DNA of 64,000 bases, taken from Arachnopeziza araneosa. Lineage: Eukaryota; Ascomycota; Leotiomycetes; Helotiales; Arachnopezizaceae. The stretch is from NCBI GenBank assembly GCA_003988855.1, contig QYAI01000116.1, positions 1 to 64,000 on the forward strand. Reading direction: 5' to 3'. Of this stretch, positions 54,764-64,000 are shown piece by piece; within the stretch, counting starts at the first letter, position 1; every line of letters starts with the position of its first letter. A program made the translations under genes and the position numbers. The notes below the pieces were generated by a model, which saw only the letters and a program-made list of their open reading frames with translations, was not told where the DNA came from and ran no database searches.

Positions 54764-55759
54764 ATGAGGCTTGTCGACACCGTGGTGCTCCTTGCCTCGG
54801 CGGCGACCCTACAGCCGGTATGGGCAGCACCATTCGATACGACCTGTGCCCTTCCCTCGACGTACCAGTGGACCGCAACGCCGAATAGCGCGCTGGCGAC
54901 GCCCAAGAACGGCTGGATCTCGCTCAAGGACTTCAGCCACGTCCCCTACAACGGCTCGCACCTGGTGTACGCCTCCAACCACAACTCGGCCAGCTACGGC
55001 TCCATGAACTTCGGCCTCTTCACCGGCTGGTCCGACATGGCGGCTGCCAGCCAGAACTCGATGACGTCGGCCACTGTGGCGCCAACCGTCTTCTACTTCG
55101 CCCCGAAGAACGTGTGGATCCTGGCCTATCAATGGGGTCCCACGGCCTTCTCCTACCGCACGTCGACGGACCCGACGAATGCCAACGGGTGGGGAGCCGC
55201 GCAAACGCTCTTCGGCGGCACCATCTCGGGTTCGAGCACGGGCTGCATCGACCAGACGGTCATCGGCGACGATACCACCATGTACCTCTTCTTCGCCGGC
55301 GACAACGGCAAGATCTACCGGGCCAGCATGCCCATCGGCTCCTTCCCGAGCTCCTTCGGCACGACGTCGACGGTGATCCTGACCGACTCGACCGACGCCC
55401 TGTTTGAGGCCGTGCAGGTCTACACCGTCGCCGGCGCCCAGCCCGCCCAGTACCTCATGATCGTCGAGGCCATCGGCGCCAATGGCCGCTACTTCCGCTC
55501 CTTCACGGCCTCCAGCCTCGGCGGCTCCTGGACCAAGCAGACCTCCAGCGAGAGCGCCCCCTTTGCGGGAGACGCGAACAGCGGCGCGACCTGGACCAAC
55601 GATATCAGTCACGGCGATCTGGTCCGCAGCAACCCCGATCAGACCATGACCATCGATCCGTGCAACCTGCAGCTCCTGTTCCAGGGCAAGGACCCCAGCT
55701 CGAGTGCGAGTTATAGTCTGCGGCCGTACCGTCCGGGGTTGTTGACGCTGGCCAAGTAG
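54764..55759 (+). CDS. GH62 alpha-L-arabinofuranosidase
   Basis: Secreted enzyme that removes arabinofuranosyl side chains from arabinoxylan, helping xylanases attack plant cell walls. Intron-free, 331 aa. The signal peptide is MRLVDTVVLLASAATLQPVWA, cut before APFD. The whole mature chain is the GH62 five-bladed propeller: CALPSTYQWTATPNSALATP, NGWISLKDFSHVPYNGSHLV, SMNFGLFTGWSDMAAASQNS, APTVFYFAPKNVWILAYQWG, SGCIDQTVIGDD-like and TMYLFFAGDNGKIYRASMPI, ALFEAVQVYTV, YLMIVEAIG, and GDLVRSNPDQTMTIDP. No carbohydrate-binding module is present. Very strong C-ending codon bias fits a highly expressed enzyme. The start at 54764 is set by the signal peptide and the TATA box 92 bp upstream. The opposite strand is open for 353 codons, but this is an antisense shadow. 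Confidence 0.95.
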   Translation: MRLVDTVVLLASAATLQPVWAAPFDTTCALPSTYQWTATPNSALATPKNGWISLKDFSHVPYNGSHLVYASNHNSASYGSMNFGLFTGWSDMAAASQNSMTSATVAPTVFYFAPKNVWILAYQWGPTAFSYRTSTDPTNANGWGAAQTLFGGTISGSSTGCIDQTVIGDDTTMYLFFAGDNGKIYRASMPIGSFPSSFGTTSTVILTDSTDALFEAVQVYTVAGAQPAQYLMIVEAIGANGRYFRSFTASSLGGSWTKQTSSESAPFAGDANSGATWTNDISHGDLVRSNPDQTMTIDPCNLQLLFQGKDPSSSASYSLRPYRPGLLTLAK

Positions 55760-55850
55760 GTGCTGTTGTTGGCGCTGGCGAGGCAGCTGCTGGTGTTGAT
55801 GCTGGTCAAGTAGGTGCTGGTGTTGATGCTGGTCAAGTAGGTGCTGGTGT
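55733..55850 (+). repeat. 27-bp tandem repeat spanning the GH62 stop codon
   Basis: The end of the GH62 gene (TTGACGCTGGCCAAGTAG) is followed by copies of GTTGATGCTGGTCAAGTAG within a 27-bp unit beginning GTGCTGGT. There are two good copies (about 55787-55813 and 55814-55840) and a partial third. The stop codon is thus repeated downstream in the same frame context. Confidence 0.8.
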
Positions 55851-57397
55851 GGTTGTATATAGATGTACAAATGTACATAGGATACTTTTACTCTCGGTTT
55901 AAAACCATGTGCAAAGTTGAAAGTGTTGAAAGTGTGAACAACTCATCATCGTCTGTAAATCATGGTTCGATTTATAAACTCAATGGCATGTGTTTGATGC
56001 CTGCTATGGTTGACAAACAGAACAGGCTGGAGCAGACGCGTGTGTGAGACGAATCGAAAACTGGTGGGCTCGAGCAGAAGGAGAAGAATGAGAGAGAAGA
56101 GCCCACCAGAAAGAGGCATCGCCCAACTCTCACCTTGAAGCATGAGGACTGTGAACAAGTAACTCGTCTCATCTCATCTCGGTACCGTTCTGCTTTGTCA
56201 GCCCCATATACCGACCTTCGGCTAAATCGAGCCTCGACACACCTGGCCCACGCATCCAAAGCAGAGCCTGTGAGGTACGACTGAGGAACTGTGTGCACAA
56301 AAGCGGTTTGACGTCAGATTTTCTTCTGAAGAATCAACATTCCTTTACCCACCCATCGATATCCATCCTTTTTCTGAGCCTGATCCCTTTTAGCGCTGAT
56401 GTCAGACTCTCGGTACAAATCAAGACTTCTATGGAGCTTTTCTCCTTTCTTCCTAATCTCGAGATTGCGGCGTTCTCTGCCACGCCGCCATGCATGCGGC
56501 GGGATACCACCCTGTGGCTTACTCGTTACCTCTGTTGTTGCATTGTGCGGCCGAGTCCTCGTATTTCATGTCTCTCGTCGATGAACGACCTCTCATCCAG
56601 TGGTGCACATTTTATCACGCCGTTGGATGATCAATGGCGCGTAAGCTGACAGATTTTGAGGCTATTCTAATAGGAGGAGTTTTGTTGTGCTTGGAGGGAG
56701 TGTTCAATCCTGCACGAGGTTATGATGGGTCTCTTAATCCGTATGTTGGCAAGAGATATCTGCTACAGTGCGGCGAGCGTACCATGCCTGCAGGTTGGTT
56801 ACTCTATATCCAAGGACCTCTACCTATCATCCGCCAGAGCCAAGAAAATGATGGAAGCATGCAAATAGATCTTAATGCCCTTTGTATTCTAGCAAGAATC
56901 ACCACCATGTCAATCTTTGAAGTTGTCTATATGTATGTAGATCAGCTGGGAGGAATATCTATTCGCTCAGCGAGATATAATGCTCGGTAAACAGTATCGC
57001 ATTTCGTTGCGGCACATTCACTTTAAGACGCTCCTCTTATTCCCAACTAAATATAGAGGCATAGATTCTATAAATGATATTCAAGTAATGAGGTCTGCAA
57101 AGTATGTTCATTGATCTGCTCGCAATACTCACGGACCGAAAGCCATACGCCTATCCTTCTTGGAGTAGATGGTGATGGTGGCGTCTTAGTCCCATTTAAT
57201 ATACTGTGCGTCTCCATCTGTACGGGAGAGGCGTACGAGAGGCGAAGTAGATATTGGGGGCTGAGCGCGACATCGCTGATCTAGACAAAGTGAATCACGA
57301 ACAAAGCAGAGACACGTTTCTCTCGGGTACATCTTGTTTAGTCCCGCTCGATTGAATCCATTTCCTTTCCTTCACCTCTTACTCTTCATCACTTATC
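55851..57397. other. Intergenic region
   Basis: About 1.5 kb after GH62. A 118-codon frame at 56634-56990 is open but has no recognisable motif or supporting splice sites. Nothing else was seen. Confidence 0.4.
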
Positions 57398-58402
57398 ATG
57401 AAGTTAATATTTCCAGTCCTCTTTTTATTCGGCCAACTGGCTTCGGCTTTCTGGAGCCATCCAAGCCACCAAGCACCACTTTCTTCGTCAACGCCGGCCG
57501 AGCTTCCAGACTTCTCATATGAGGAATTGTATGCACTCAACACAAAGTTTCTCGACAATTTCATCTACCCTGCCAACGTGGAGCAGGCCCGGTCTATCAA
57601 CTCGAATCTCCTCGCCGAAGACTGCCAAGGCAGAGTTGACGCCACCCGGACATTCGACGGTCAAGAGCTCAACACTGAGTATTTGTTTGGGCTCTTTGCA
57701 AATATTGCTTCAAGTTCACATCCTATTAGTCTCCTCGGAGTCCCCGTTGCCTACGAGATTACGCATTTCGCTGCGAATCGATACGCGAGCTCGGTCGCGA
57801 CAAAATTCGAGTTCCACCATGCGTTGCTGAACCTGACATTTCCAGTAGAGATTGGAATTTGGAGCACGTGGAATGCCGACGGAAAACTGACGCAGTATGA
57901 CTCAACGATTAAATGGTGGCAGTGGACGCTGGATTATATCGTCGCTTCGAGGTAACCTCAGAATCTAATCTTGCAGTATTTAGAGCTAACTGTGGAGTCA
58001 GCGCTCTGCTCTTCAATACCACTACACCCGCAGAGACGATTCAGGCGCTTACCAAAGCCATGGCTCGAAGCGTGTGTGAAACGGCCGAGATGTACTGCAC
58101 TGGCGAAAACCAACAATACGACAACGCAGCAGCATGCTACCAATACCTGACCGAGGATATCCGATTCGGCTCCGCGTATGAGCTCGGAAGGGATACTCTC
58201 GCTTGTAGGACGATTCACCAAAACATGGTCGCTCTCCGGCCCTCGGTTCATTGGTATTATTCCCCTCGGCTGCTGAGAACTTATCTAATTCATTTGCAGT
58301 TCTCATATTGGACCAAGCGGCGGAGAGTACTGCGTCGACGATATGAGCTACATCTCGACGGTGAATAAAGATTACTTTAGGATTCCGTTTGTACCTAGAT
58401 GA
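57398..58402 (+). CDS. Secreted Cys-containing fungal protein of unknown function, 302 aa
   Basis: Three exons: 57398-57951, 58002-58253 and 58300-58402; introns of 50 and 46 bp join conserved-looking protein (DYIVAS-S-ALLFNTTTP and PSVH-C-SHIGPSGG). The signal peptide is MKLIFPVLFLFGQLASA. The N-terminal half looks like a SnoaL/NTF2-type barrel (EQARSINSNLLAEDCQGRVD, EYLFGLFANIASSSHP, FEFHHALLNLTF, GIWSTWNADGKLTQYDSTIK). The C-terminal half is a small Cys-containing module: CETAEMYCTGENQQYDNAAA, CYQYLTEDIRFGSAYELG, DTLACRTIHQNMV, and CSHIGPSGGEYCVDDM. I recognise this two-part architecture from uncharacterised secreted fungal proteins but know no function for it. Even-numbered Cys suggest disulfides in the secreted form. 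N-glycosylation sites (NLT, NTT) are present. Confidence 0.8.
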
Positions 58403-60865
58403 TGACATCAAGGCGCCCACTTTCTTAGAGAGGAGAACATATGAGTAACACATCGAGGAGATCGATCGGTGAATTTCTCGATAATTTGGCGTCGTTTTAT
58501 TAGATCATTGATTAGATGAGATGAAATTTTACAATTTAACAATGGCTACTTGATTGGCTTTAATCGTAGACAGAAAAGGCTAAACTTCTAAATTCAAGCG
58601 AGTATCACAAAAATTAGATTCTAACGCCACTCTACTAGTTTAAGTTAGTCTTTAGATGTGAGTTGCAAACGCTTCATAGAATACACCACTTCTTGCAAGT
58701 AGTTATTATTAAAGGACCCCCCTAGAAGTAATTGTTATAAAGTTAGACGTATCCAACAAGGGTGTATTATGCAGGGCCGTCATGGTGTAGATGAGAAGAT
58801 CAATGAAATACTGTACGTGGGTAGCGCTGGGAAGCTGCCCAGTAGCTGACCTGATCTTAACAGGGTATGCTTTCCTATTTTATTCTTGACTAAGCAACCA
58901 AATATTGCCTCCCCTAGTGCACACATATGGTGCTCTCAATAACACACATCTTTAGATCATTCAATCTTTGACCGCATGATCCTTCCCTTCCGCCTCAGCT
59001 CATCATTGTCCTCGCGACAGAAGAATCTTGATTGCGAATACTCTAAATTTAGCGTAACAGCTTGTTTTCGAGTAAATGTGTGACGTTGTGGGTGTAAGGC
59101 ATAAATAGAAAGTCGCGTAAAATTACAGGTATGCTATCTGCATGCAAGATAGCCATCATGCAGGGGAAAGTTAATCGGTTTTTGGTAACAGCAACCACCC
59201 TGCCACGAATTAGTATCATCCCGGACCAAGATGGATATATGTACACGAGAAGAATGGACAAGTGCCAGGATTCATGAGCCCGAGGCCATGAAACACCAAC
59301 AGTCCTACAGAACTTCCTTCTCAAGATGGCCGTCAATAAGTTATCACGTTAACTTTGGCCTAATGGCAAGCTTTTCCCTCCCTAAAACCTATAACTTGAG
59401 ATTGTTCTTCACGAGAAGATGATTTTATGAAAGAAATTAGTCACGCCTTGTTGTGTACCTAAATTCAAAACACATAATTCTAATTCCTTACGGAGGAATG
59501 AGGAGGGATGTTTTGTAGGTTTCCAAAAGCATAATGCCTGTCTTCAACAGATCAATCCGCACTTATTTAGACCTTTGTACCGTTGCAAAATGGTGTACAA
59601 AACGTTTTCCCTTGTTCTTCCGTACGGTCCCCAAGACCAGGCCACCAACTGAAGGCGATCACGAATTGGGGACGAACGAATGAAAGCACAAGCGGACAAG
59701 GAATTAGATAAATTCGACAAATTGCTTGGATAAGAAGATAAGAAATGAGGAGTTCACTACGATTTATATTGCTCGGCGCCTACCTTCCGATCTCGAATTG
59801 GATGCCGCTAATTATCGACCTGCATGGCCCGATTTTCCGGGGCCAAAACGAGGGCATCTCGGCATCGTGCGCTAACCAAATTTCCTCGACAACAAGCATG
59901 AAATATTGGCTGCAACTGGAAAATATCTACTTTTTCGTAAGCTAGATAGCCCAAAAAATTCAATTTCCAAGACCATGATTTGTGCGACAAGATTTTAATC
60001 ATAATTCCTGGTTTTCCAGTTTAATTCATTGTCGTTAATTTCACTATCTGCCGCTTGTTTTCTCTCCTCGAAACCCGGTACCTGGCTCCGTAATGTGGTA
60101 TTGTAAATGCCGAGCGGCATCCCGGCTCGCCTCCCGGAATTTCCTGATTGATGGTCGTTTTTCGTTTCGGGGTTCTTTTGTTGAAGTAACTTCTTTGAAA
60201 TCTTCCCTTCATCTGAGCTTCCATTGAAGTTCGACGCATGATAGGCATGGCATGGCATGGGGTGGATAGATGGCACACAGCCTAGATGGAAGGACAAATA
60301 ATACTGAATTCTTAGGCTTTTATTGCTTTCGGGTTCTGCAAACGATTTCTCATAGACGAGAGATATCACTCCACTCTTCCATCCTCCTGTAGCAGCGAGA
60401 TGGAGATAAGGTAATGCGAGTTGACATCTTTAAAACTCCCAAATGGATTTGTACAACCCATCAAGGCTGCTCATTGTCCTCGTGTGCGACATGGTCAAAA
60501 GTCCCCACGAAATTAACCGAGAATCAACATTCCACAAATTAATGATCGTAATCTAGAAGGAGAGAAGCGACTCGATAGATATGAAATTATAGTTCGATGT
60601 TAATACTGGGGATAGAGCATATTAGGCGGTGCCGAATTTTTCGAATTCGGGGTTTGACCAATGGGACGAAGAGGCGAACCTCCATTTCATCGTGAGTCGG
60701 GGGGATTGAGCGTAGGATTTGAAAATGAAACTGGGAATGGGACTAGGTTTGGTAGGAGTTAACTTTGTAGTGAGGGGAAGGGAGAGTTGTGTGAGGGTGA
60801 CTTATATGGTGTGGAGTGCTTCGATTTGGGGAAAGATACTTGTGTCCCTTCCCAACTTCATCACT
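58403..60865. other. Intergenic region
   Basis: About 2.5 kb of AT-rich DNA with short overlapping frames on both strands and no supported gene. No transposon similarity to the copia family was noticed. Confidence 0.4.
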
Positions 60866-62018
60866 ATGGTAAGTAGGATACTTGACCTCATATCTTCAAA
60901 CAAAGAACACCAACACCAATCCAGGGCTCAACACAGGAAATTCCTCTCCGCAAAATTGTCCTATCAGCCTACGCAATAACGGGCATCCTCATCGCAGCCT
61001 GCTGGTCAAGTTACGCCTACTCCTTCTCCTTTTCACCATGGCAAACCATATTCAGAGGCTTGAGGGCTCCTCCTTTTATCTGCGAGTTGCATCAATACAC
61101 CACAGAGATAGTGTCTATTGATCCTTTGCTTATTTATATCAATAACTTTGTTTCTACAATGGAAGCTGAGATGCTGATTGCTACTGGGTAACCTTTTCTC
61201 TTGTTGCCACAATCTCTTCAAATAGTGGAGAGTCTATTCTGGACATCAAAGATGAAGACTGATATACCGAATTCAGCGAGCTAAATCTGGAAAGTTCTGA
61301 AGTCTACCTCAATGGCATTAAACGTCCTTCAACGGAGCGTACCTCCACCTCAGGGGCCTTACCTCCCACAGCTCCCATCGTCCAATGCATATTGTAGGTC
61401 TCAGCACTTCCTCCTTCCTGACCGAGACTCTGTAGGCCAGAGAGTTATCCCTGATGCATGCGCTTCTCTACATTTCCAGGGCTACTCGGTCCTAACTCTA
61501 TCGCTCATTGATTCTACCACTAACTTCGCTCAAGAGCCCGCGCCTCCTCATTTATGGGAACCCTCCTCGATGAAGATGGCGATTTCGGCACACCCCAACT
61601 CGTCCGTTACGAAAAAGAACAAAAATTCGACACCCATCACGACTGGTACTCCACCCCCAAACGAACAACAGATGGCACCGGGCGATATTTTAACCGCATC
61701 GCGAGTTTCTTCGTCTATCTCGAAGAAGAAAACATACAGGGTGGCGAAACGTGGTTTCCAATGATTGAAGCTAGGCAAGAAAAGGAGAAAGTGAAGTGGA
61801 TGCGTCGGGAAAAGAATGGGGATGGATATTTAGAGGAAGAAGGAGGAACTATGTTTGTGCCAAAGAAGGGTAATGCGTTGTTTTGGGTTAATTTGCATGC
61901 AAATGGGACGGGAGACAATAGGGTTGTGCATGCAGGGTTGCCTTTAAGGGAGGGCAGGAAAACAGCGATGAATATCTGGCCAAGGAGATTTTATAAGAGA
62001 GGTTGGTGGAATTTTTGA
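60866..62018 (+). CDS. Prolyl 4-hydroxylase-like 2-oxoglutarate/Fe(II) oxygenase
   Basis: Proposed exons: 60866-60868 (ATG only), 60925-61187, 61277-61393 and 61535-62018, giving 288 aa. The first intron's acceptor could also be 60936. A short N-tail is followed by a membrane anchor (IVLSAYAITGILIAACW). Then come family blocks EIVSIDPLLIYINNFVSTME, SSEVYLNGIKRPSTERTSTS, ALPPTAPIVQCIL and, after the third intron, RASSFMGTLLDEDGDFGTPQ. The iron site is visible as H-x-D in KFDTHHDWY, and the distal His with the 2-oxoglutarate Lys/Arg in VVHAGLPLREGRKTAMNIW. NIQGGETWFP and GNALFWVNLHANG are also typical. Such enzymes sit in the ER membrane facing the lumen and hydroxylate prolyl residues or similar. 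The C-terminal exon is certain; the 5' model is tentative. Confidence 0.8.
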
Positions 62019-62406
62019 TGTTGAGTGAGGTATATATACGGGCGCAATTTAAATCTTGCTTTCTTAGGTGTTGTCTTGATTGAGGAGGGTGTCAGGATAG
62101 AGGTGCTCATGGACTGATCAAGTTCAGATGAGCTGGCTAAGCGGAAGGTGAGTAGAGTGTTATTGCTGCCCGAGTAGATGCCGTCATACTTACAAACCGA
62201 ACATAGAAAGAGGTTGAAGGGTTGGCATCGAACGATCAACGGTAAACAAACAAAAATGAATCTCTTAGTTGCTGTTCTTTGTTGCTGTTATTCCAAATAA
62301 AATCGAAAAAGAAGATAGAACGACTAATTCTAATTTGCAAGAGATTTACTAGCAAAGAAGATAATTCAACAGAAAACCTTGTAACCATATTGAGTGTAAA
62401 TAAAAT

Positions 62407-62609
62407 TGTCGGTTCACATGGAATAACTAGTTATCTGCGGTTTTCGCCGTTTCACCCAGAATACAAGACTCCTCACATATGGAGGCGTCTGTACTGGTTG
62501 GGTTGAATTGGCTTGTATTCGGAAGAAGGATAAGGCAGCTGGGAACCCTTATGGGGTTCCGGCTGCCTGCTATTCAGGCTTCACGTGATGGCACGTGATT
62601 GTACCAACA
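62407..62609 (-). repeat. Solo LTR of the copia family (203 bp) with target duplication
   Basis: TGTCGGTTCACATGG to GTACCAACA, same orientation as the LTRs at 8230 and 13998 but more diverged. Flanked by the perfect 5-bp duplication AAAAT (62402-62406 and 62610-62614), so it formed by LTR-LTR recombination of a full insertion. It ends about 180 bp before the FMP52 ATG. Confidence 0.92.
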
Positions 62610-62792
62610 AAAATGAATCAAGCGATTGATTGGTTGATTACTAAGAATCTGCAACGGCATTTGCTAGTGACTTCTTGGCGGTCTACCGGCGTCTGGTATC
62701 TTCACTTTAACTCATCACTCCGCCATCCATCCCCTCTCTTTTCATCAATCTCGATTCTCAAACACAGAGTGCTTACGAAATAATTCCTTACC

Positions 62793-63536
62793 ATGTCATC
62801 AGCAGCGGTATTCGGCAGTACCGGCGCAGTAGGCTCTCAAATCCTCTCCACACTCCTCACCAGCAACTACTTCACGACCATCAAGACCATATCGCGGCGC
62901 CTCCCTAATGCTCAATCTCCCAAACTCCAAGCCATCGAAGAAAGTGACGTCTCGAAATGGGGTTCGATGATCTCTACCCTATCTCCCAAACCATCAGTAG
63001 TCTTCAACGCTATTGGGACTACCAGAGCGGCAGCGGGTGGACTTCAAGAGCAGTGGAAAATCGATCATGATTTATGTATCGAGACCGCTCAAGCGGCGAA
63101 AGAAGCGGGAGTGAAGACTTTCGTGTTCATTTCCAGTTCAGGAACAGGAGGATTCCTTGCTGGTTATGTGCCGTATGGGAAGATGAAGGTTGGAGTTGAA
63201 GATGCCATTCAGAAACTAAATTTTGAGCACGCGATCATTATTAAACCGGGTTTGATTACTGGAAGAGAGAAGAAAAAGGCTCCCTTGCTGGAGAAATTTG
63301 TGGAGAATCTGGGACAGAGCATACAAGACAAACTAGGTATGAGCAACCTAATTAGTGCATCGAAGTTGCCGACTCTGAATGTTAACTCTTCTCTTTCAGG
63401 CCAGAATCAAACTATCATCGGCAGAGCGGCTGTAGCAGCTGCTCGTATAGTAGAAGATGGAAATGCACCATCAAAATATTGGGTTGTGGAAGCGGCTGAG
63501 ATCTTTAAGCTGGGTAGAGACGAGTGGAAAGAGTAA
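62793..63536 (+). CDS. FMP52: FMP52-like NAD(P)-binding protein of the outer mitochondrial membrane
   Basis: Two exons, 62793-63336 and 63400-63536, giving 226 aa. The 63-bp intron (gtatga...ttcag) is a multiple of three and stop-free, so an unspliced reading would add 21 residues (MSNLISASKLPTL...) absent from the family. The Rossmann motif GSTGAVGSQIL is at the very N-terminus. Also present are SVVFNAIGTTRAAAGG, FVFISSSGTGGFL with YVPYGKMKVGVEDAI (the YxxxK-like segment), and IIIKPGLITGREKKK. FMP52 belongs to the atypical short-chain dehydrogenase group and was found with yeast mitochondrial outer membranes; the reaction is not established. The length agrees with the yeast protein. The start context (TACCATGTCA) is good. 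Confidence 0.9.
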   Translation: MSSAAVFGSTGAVGSQILSTLLTSNYFTTIKTISRRLPNAQSPKLQAIEESDVSKWGSMISTLSPKPSVVFNAIGTTRAAAGGLQEQWKIDHDLCIETAQAAKEAGVKTFVFISSSGTGGFLAGYVPYGKMKVGVEDAIQKLNFEHAIIIKPGLITGREKKKAPLLEKFVENLGQSIQDKLGMSNLISASKLPTLNVNSSLSGQNQTIIGRAAVAAARIVEDGNAPSKYWVVEAAEIFKLGRDEWKE

Positions 63537-63706
63537 GGCTTAGGTTAAAGACTGTATAGAAGACTATCCTTACACTTGTTCTTACGTCGTTGAAATATCA
63601 GCCCTTAATTGTACTTTTGGTCACGTGTGACACGTGATAGTTCGAGAAGGAAGAGGATGGTGCCTACATAATGGTTTAGTCAGATTTCTCGTAATCATAC
63701 GGGGAT

Positions 63707-64000
63707 ATGTTCGCAATTGTTGCCAGGTACCTACTAACAGCGATAATTGCAACAACACTGTGCTTAATGGGACATCACGGACGGTTGTACTCTTTGGCGT
63801 CCGTGTACCAGCCTGAATTCTTTTCCATACAGTCCTTGGATATGTCTTGTTAGCATGCGGTGCCTTGGCGATTTTGGCCCGATTGTCCCTGAAGTGGTTT
63901 AGCCAAAAGTTTGGGAAGCGCTTGCGGAGTTGGAATCCGATTCTGGGCCTGGTCTGGGTTCTCGAGACGACCTACATGCCGATAACAGCAATTTGGTATG
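63707..64000 (+). CDS. Possible membrane-protein gene, truncated by the window end
   Basis: From about 63831 to the last base the plus strand reads as a gene-like segment with a membrane helix and a basic stretch: GYVLLACGALAILARLSLKW, FGKRLRSWNPILGLVWVLE, MPITAIWY. The segment begins after a plausible splice acceptor (TTCCATACAG). Upstream, ATG 63707 opens MFAIVARYLLTAIIATTLCL in another frame, which could be a first exon, but I could not fix the donor. The gene continues beyond the window. Identity unknown. Confidence 0.35.

Noticed and set aside
54809..55870. 353-codon open frame on the minus strand opposite GH62
   Set aside because: It mirrors the strong C/G-ending codon bias of the sense gene, is Arg/Gly/His-repetitive and shows no domain. 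It is an antisense shadow.
56634..56990. 118-codon plus-strand frame downstream of GH62
   Set aside because: No recognisable domain, no signal peptide and no plausible splice extension.
63337..63399. FMP52 read as one uninterrupted exon with a 21-residue insertion
   Set aside because: The segment starts GTATGA and ends TTTCAG, is a multiple of three and encodes residues not expected in the family. It is an in-frame intron.
1..64000. CRISPR arrays, bacterial operons, tRNA and rRNA genes
   Set aside because: No spaced identical repeats, ribosome-binding-site-led gene strings or cloverleaf-type sequences were noticed; the gene structure is eukaryotic.

Overview
This window looks like nuclear DNA from a filamentous ascomycete (Pezizomycotina). 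The evidence is: protein genes broken by short spliceosomal introns (about 45-140 bp, GT...AG); families typical of these fungi (HET domain, Zn2Cys6 regulators, Clr5-ankyrin, fungal STAND N-terminal domain, GH62, sedolisin, heme-thiolate peroxidase, FMP52, URA5); and repeats carrying C-to-T/G-to-A changes of the CpA-to-TpA type expected from repeat-induced point mutation (RIP). The cutinase relic suggests a Leotiomycetes-like plant-associated fungus, but that is only an inference. No tRNA, rRNA, CRISPR or bacterial-type operon was seen.

Layout. 0-8 kb: a dead cutinase gene, a YwbE-domain/zinc-finger protein, a four-exon Zn2Cys6 regulator and a conserved hypothetical protein. 8.2-14.2 kb: a complete but RIP-destroyed Ty1/copia retrotransposon on the minus strand, with two LTRs and a 5-bp target duplication. 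14-20 kb: a 5'-incomplete hypothetical gene, a secreted protein built from two kinds of internal repeat, a G-rich minisatellite and a helical hypothetical protein. 20-25.5 kb: a relic island holding the C-terminal part of one HET gene, an inverted/tandem 82-89 bp repeat family, a broken DUF7924-like gene, a 21-bp minisatellite and the N-terminal part of another HET gene. 26.4-27.4 kb: orotate phosphoribosyltransferase. 29-37 kb: a solo LTR, a decaying Clr5-ankyrin gene with an acidic 22-residue repeat, an intact HET protein, a heme-thiolate peroxidase and a Ser/Pro-rich hypothetical protein. 38.8-47 kb: a zinc-cluster regulator next to a TauD-type dioxygenase on the same strand, a divergent F-box/LRR protein, and a short STAND N-terminal protein with a Trp-rich tail. 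47.6-58.4 kb: secreted or secretory proteins (DUF3237, sedolisin, a PAF-acetylhydrolase-like protein with a KDEL end, GH62 arabinofuranosidase, a Cys-containing unknown) plus an NTF2-like protein. 60.8-64 kb: a prolyl 4-hydroxylase-like oxygenase, a solo LTR with perfect target duplication, FMP52, and a possible membrane-protein gene cut by the window edge.

How the genes fit together. Housekeeping genes (URA5, FMP52) are interleaved with secreted degradative enzymes (cutinase relic, GH62, sedolisin, peroxidase), which fits a plant-degrading or plant-associated life. Several self/non-self recognition-type genes (three HET loci, two of them dead; Clr5-ankyrin; STAND N-domain) lie beside transposon and repeat debris, a pattern known for fast-evolving fungal accessory DNA. 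The strongest leads for something not yet described are the repeat-built secreted protein at 16.3 kb, the Trp-rich STAND-N protein at 46 kb, the ER-retained apparent pseudo-hydrolase at 52.8 kb and the YwbE/RGG/zinc-finger fusion at 3.2 kb. All exon models below were derived by eye from splice signals and reading-frame continuity.
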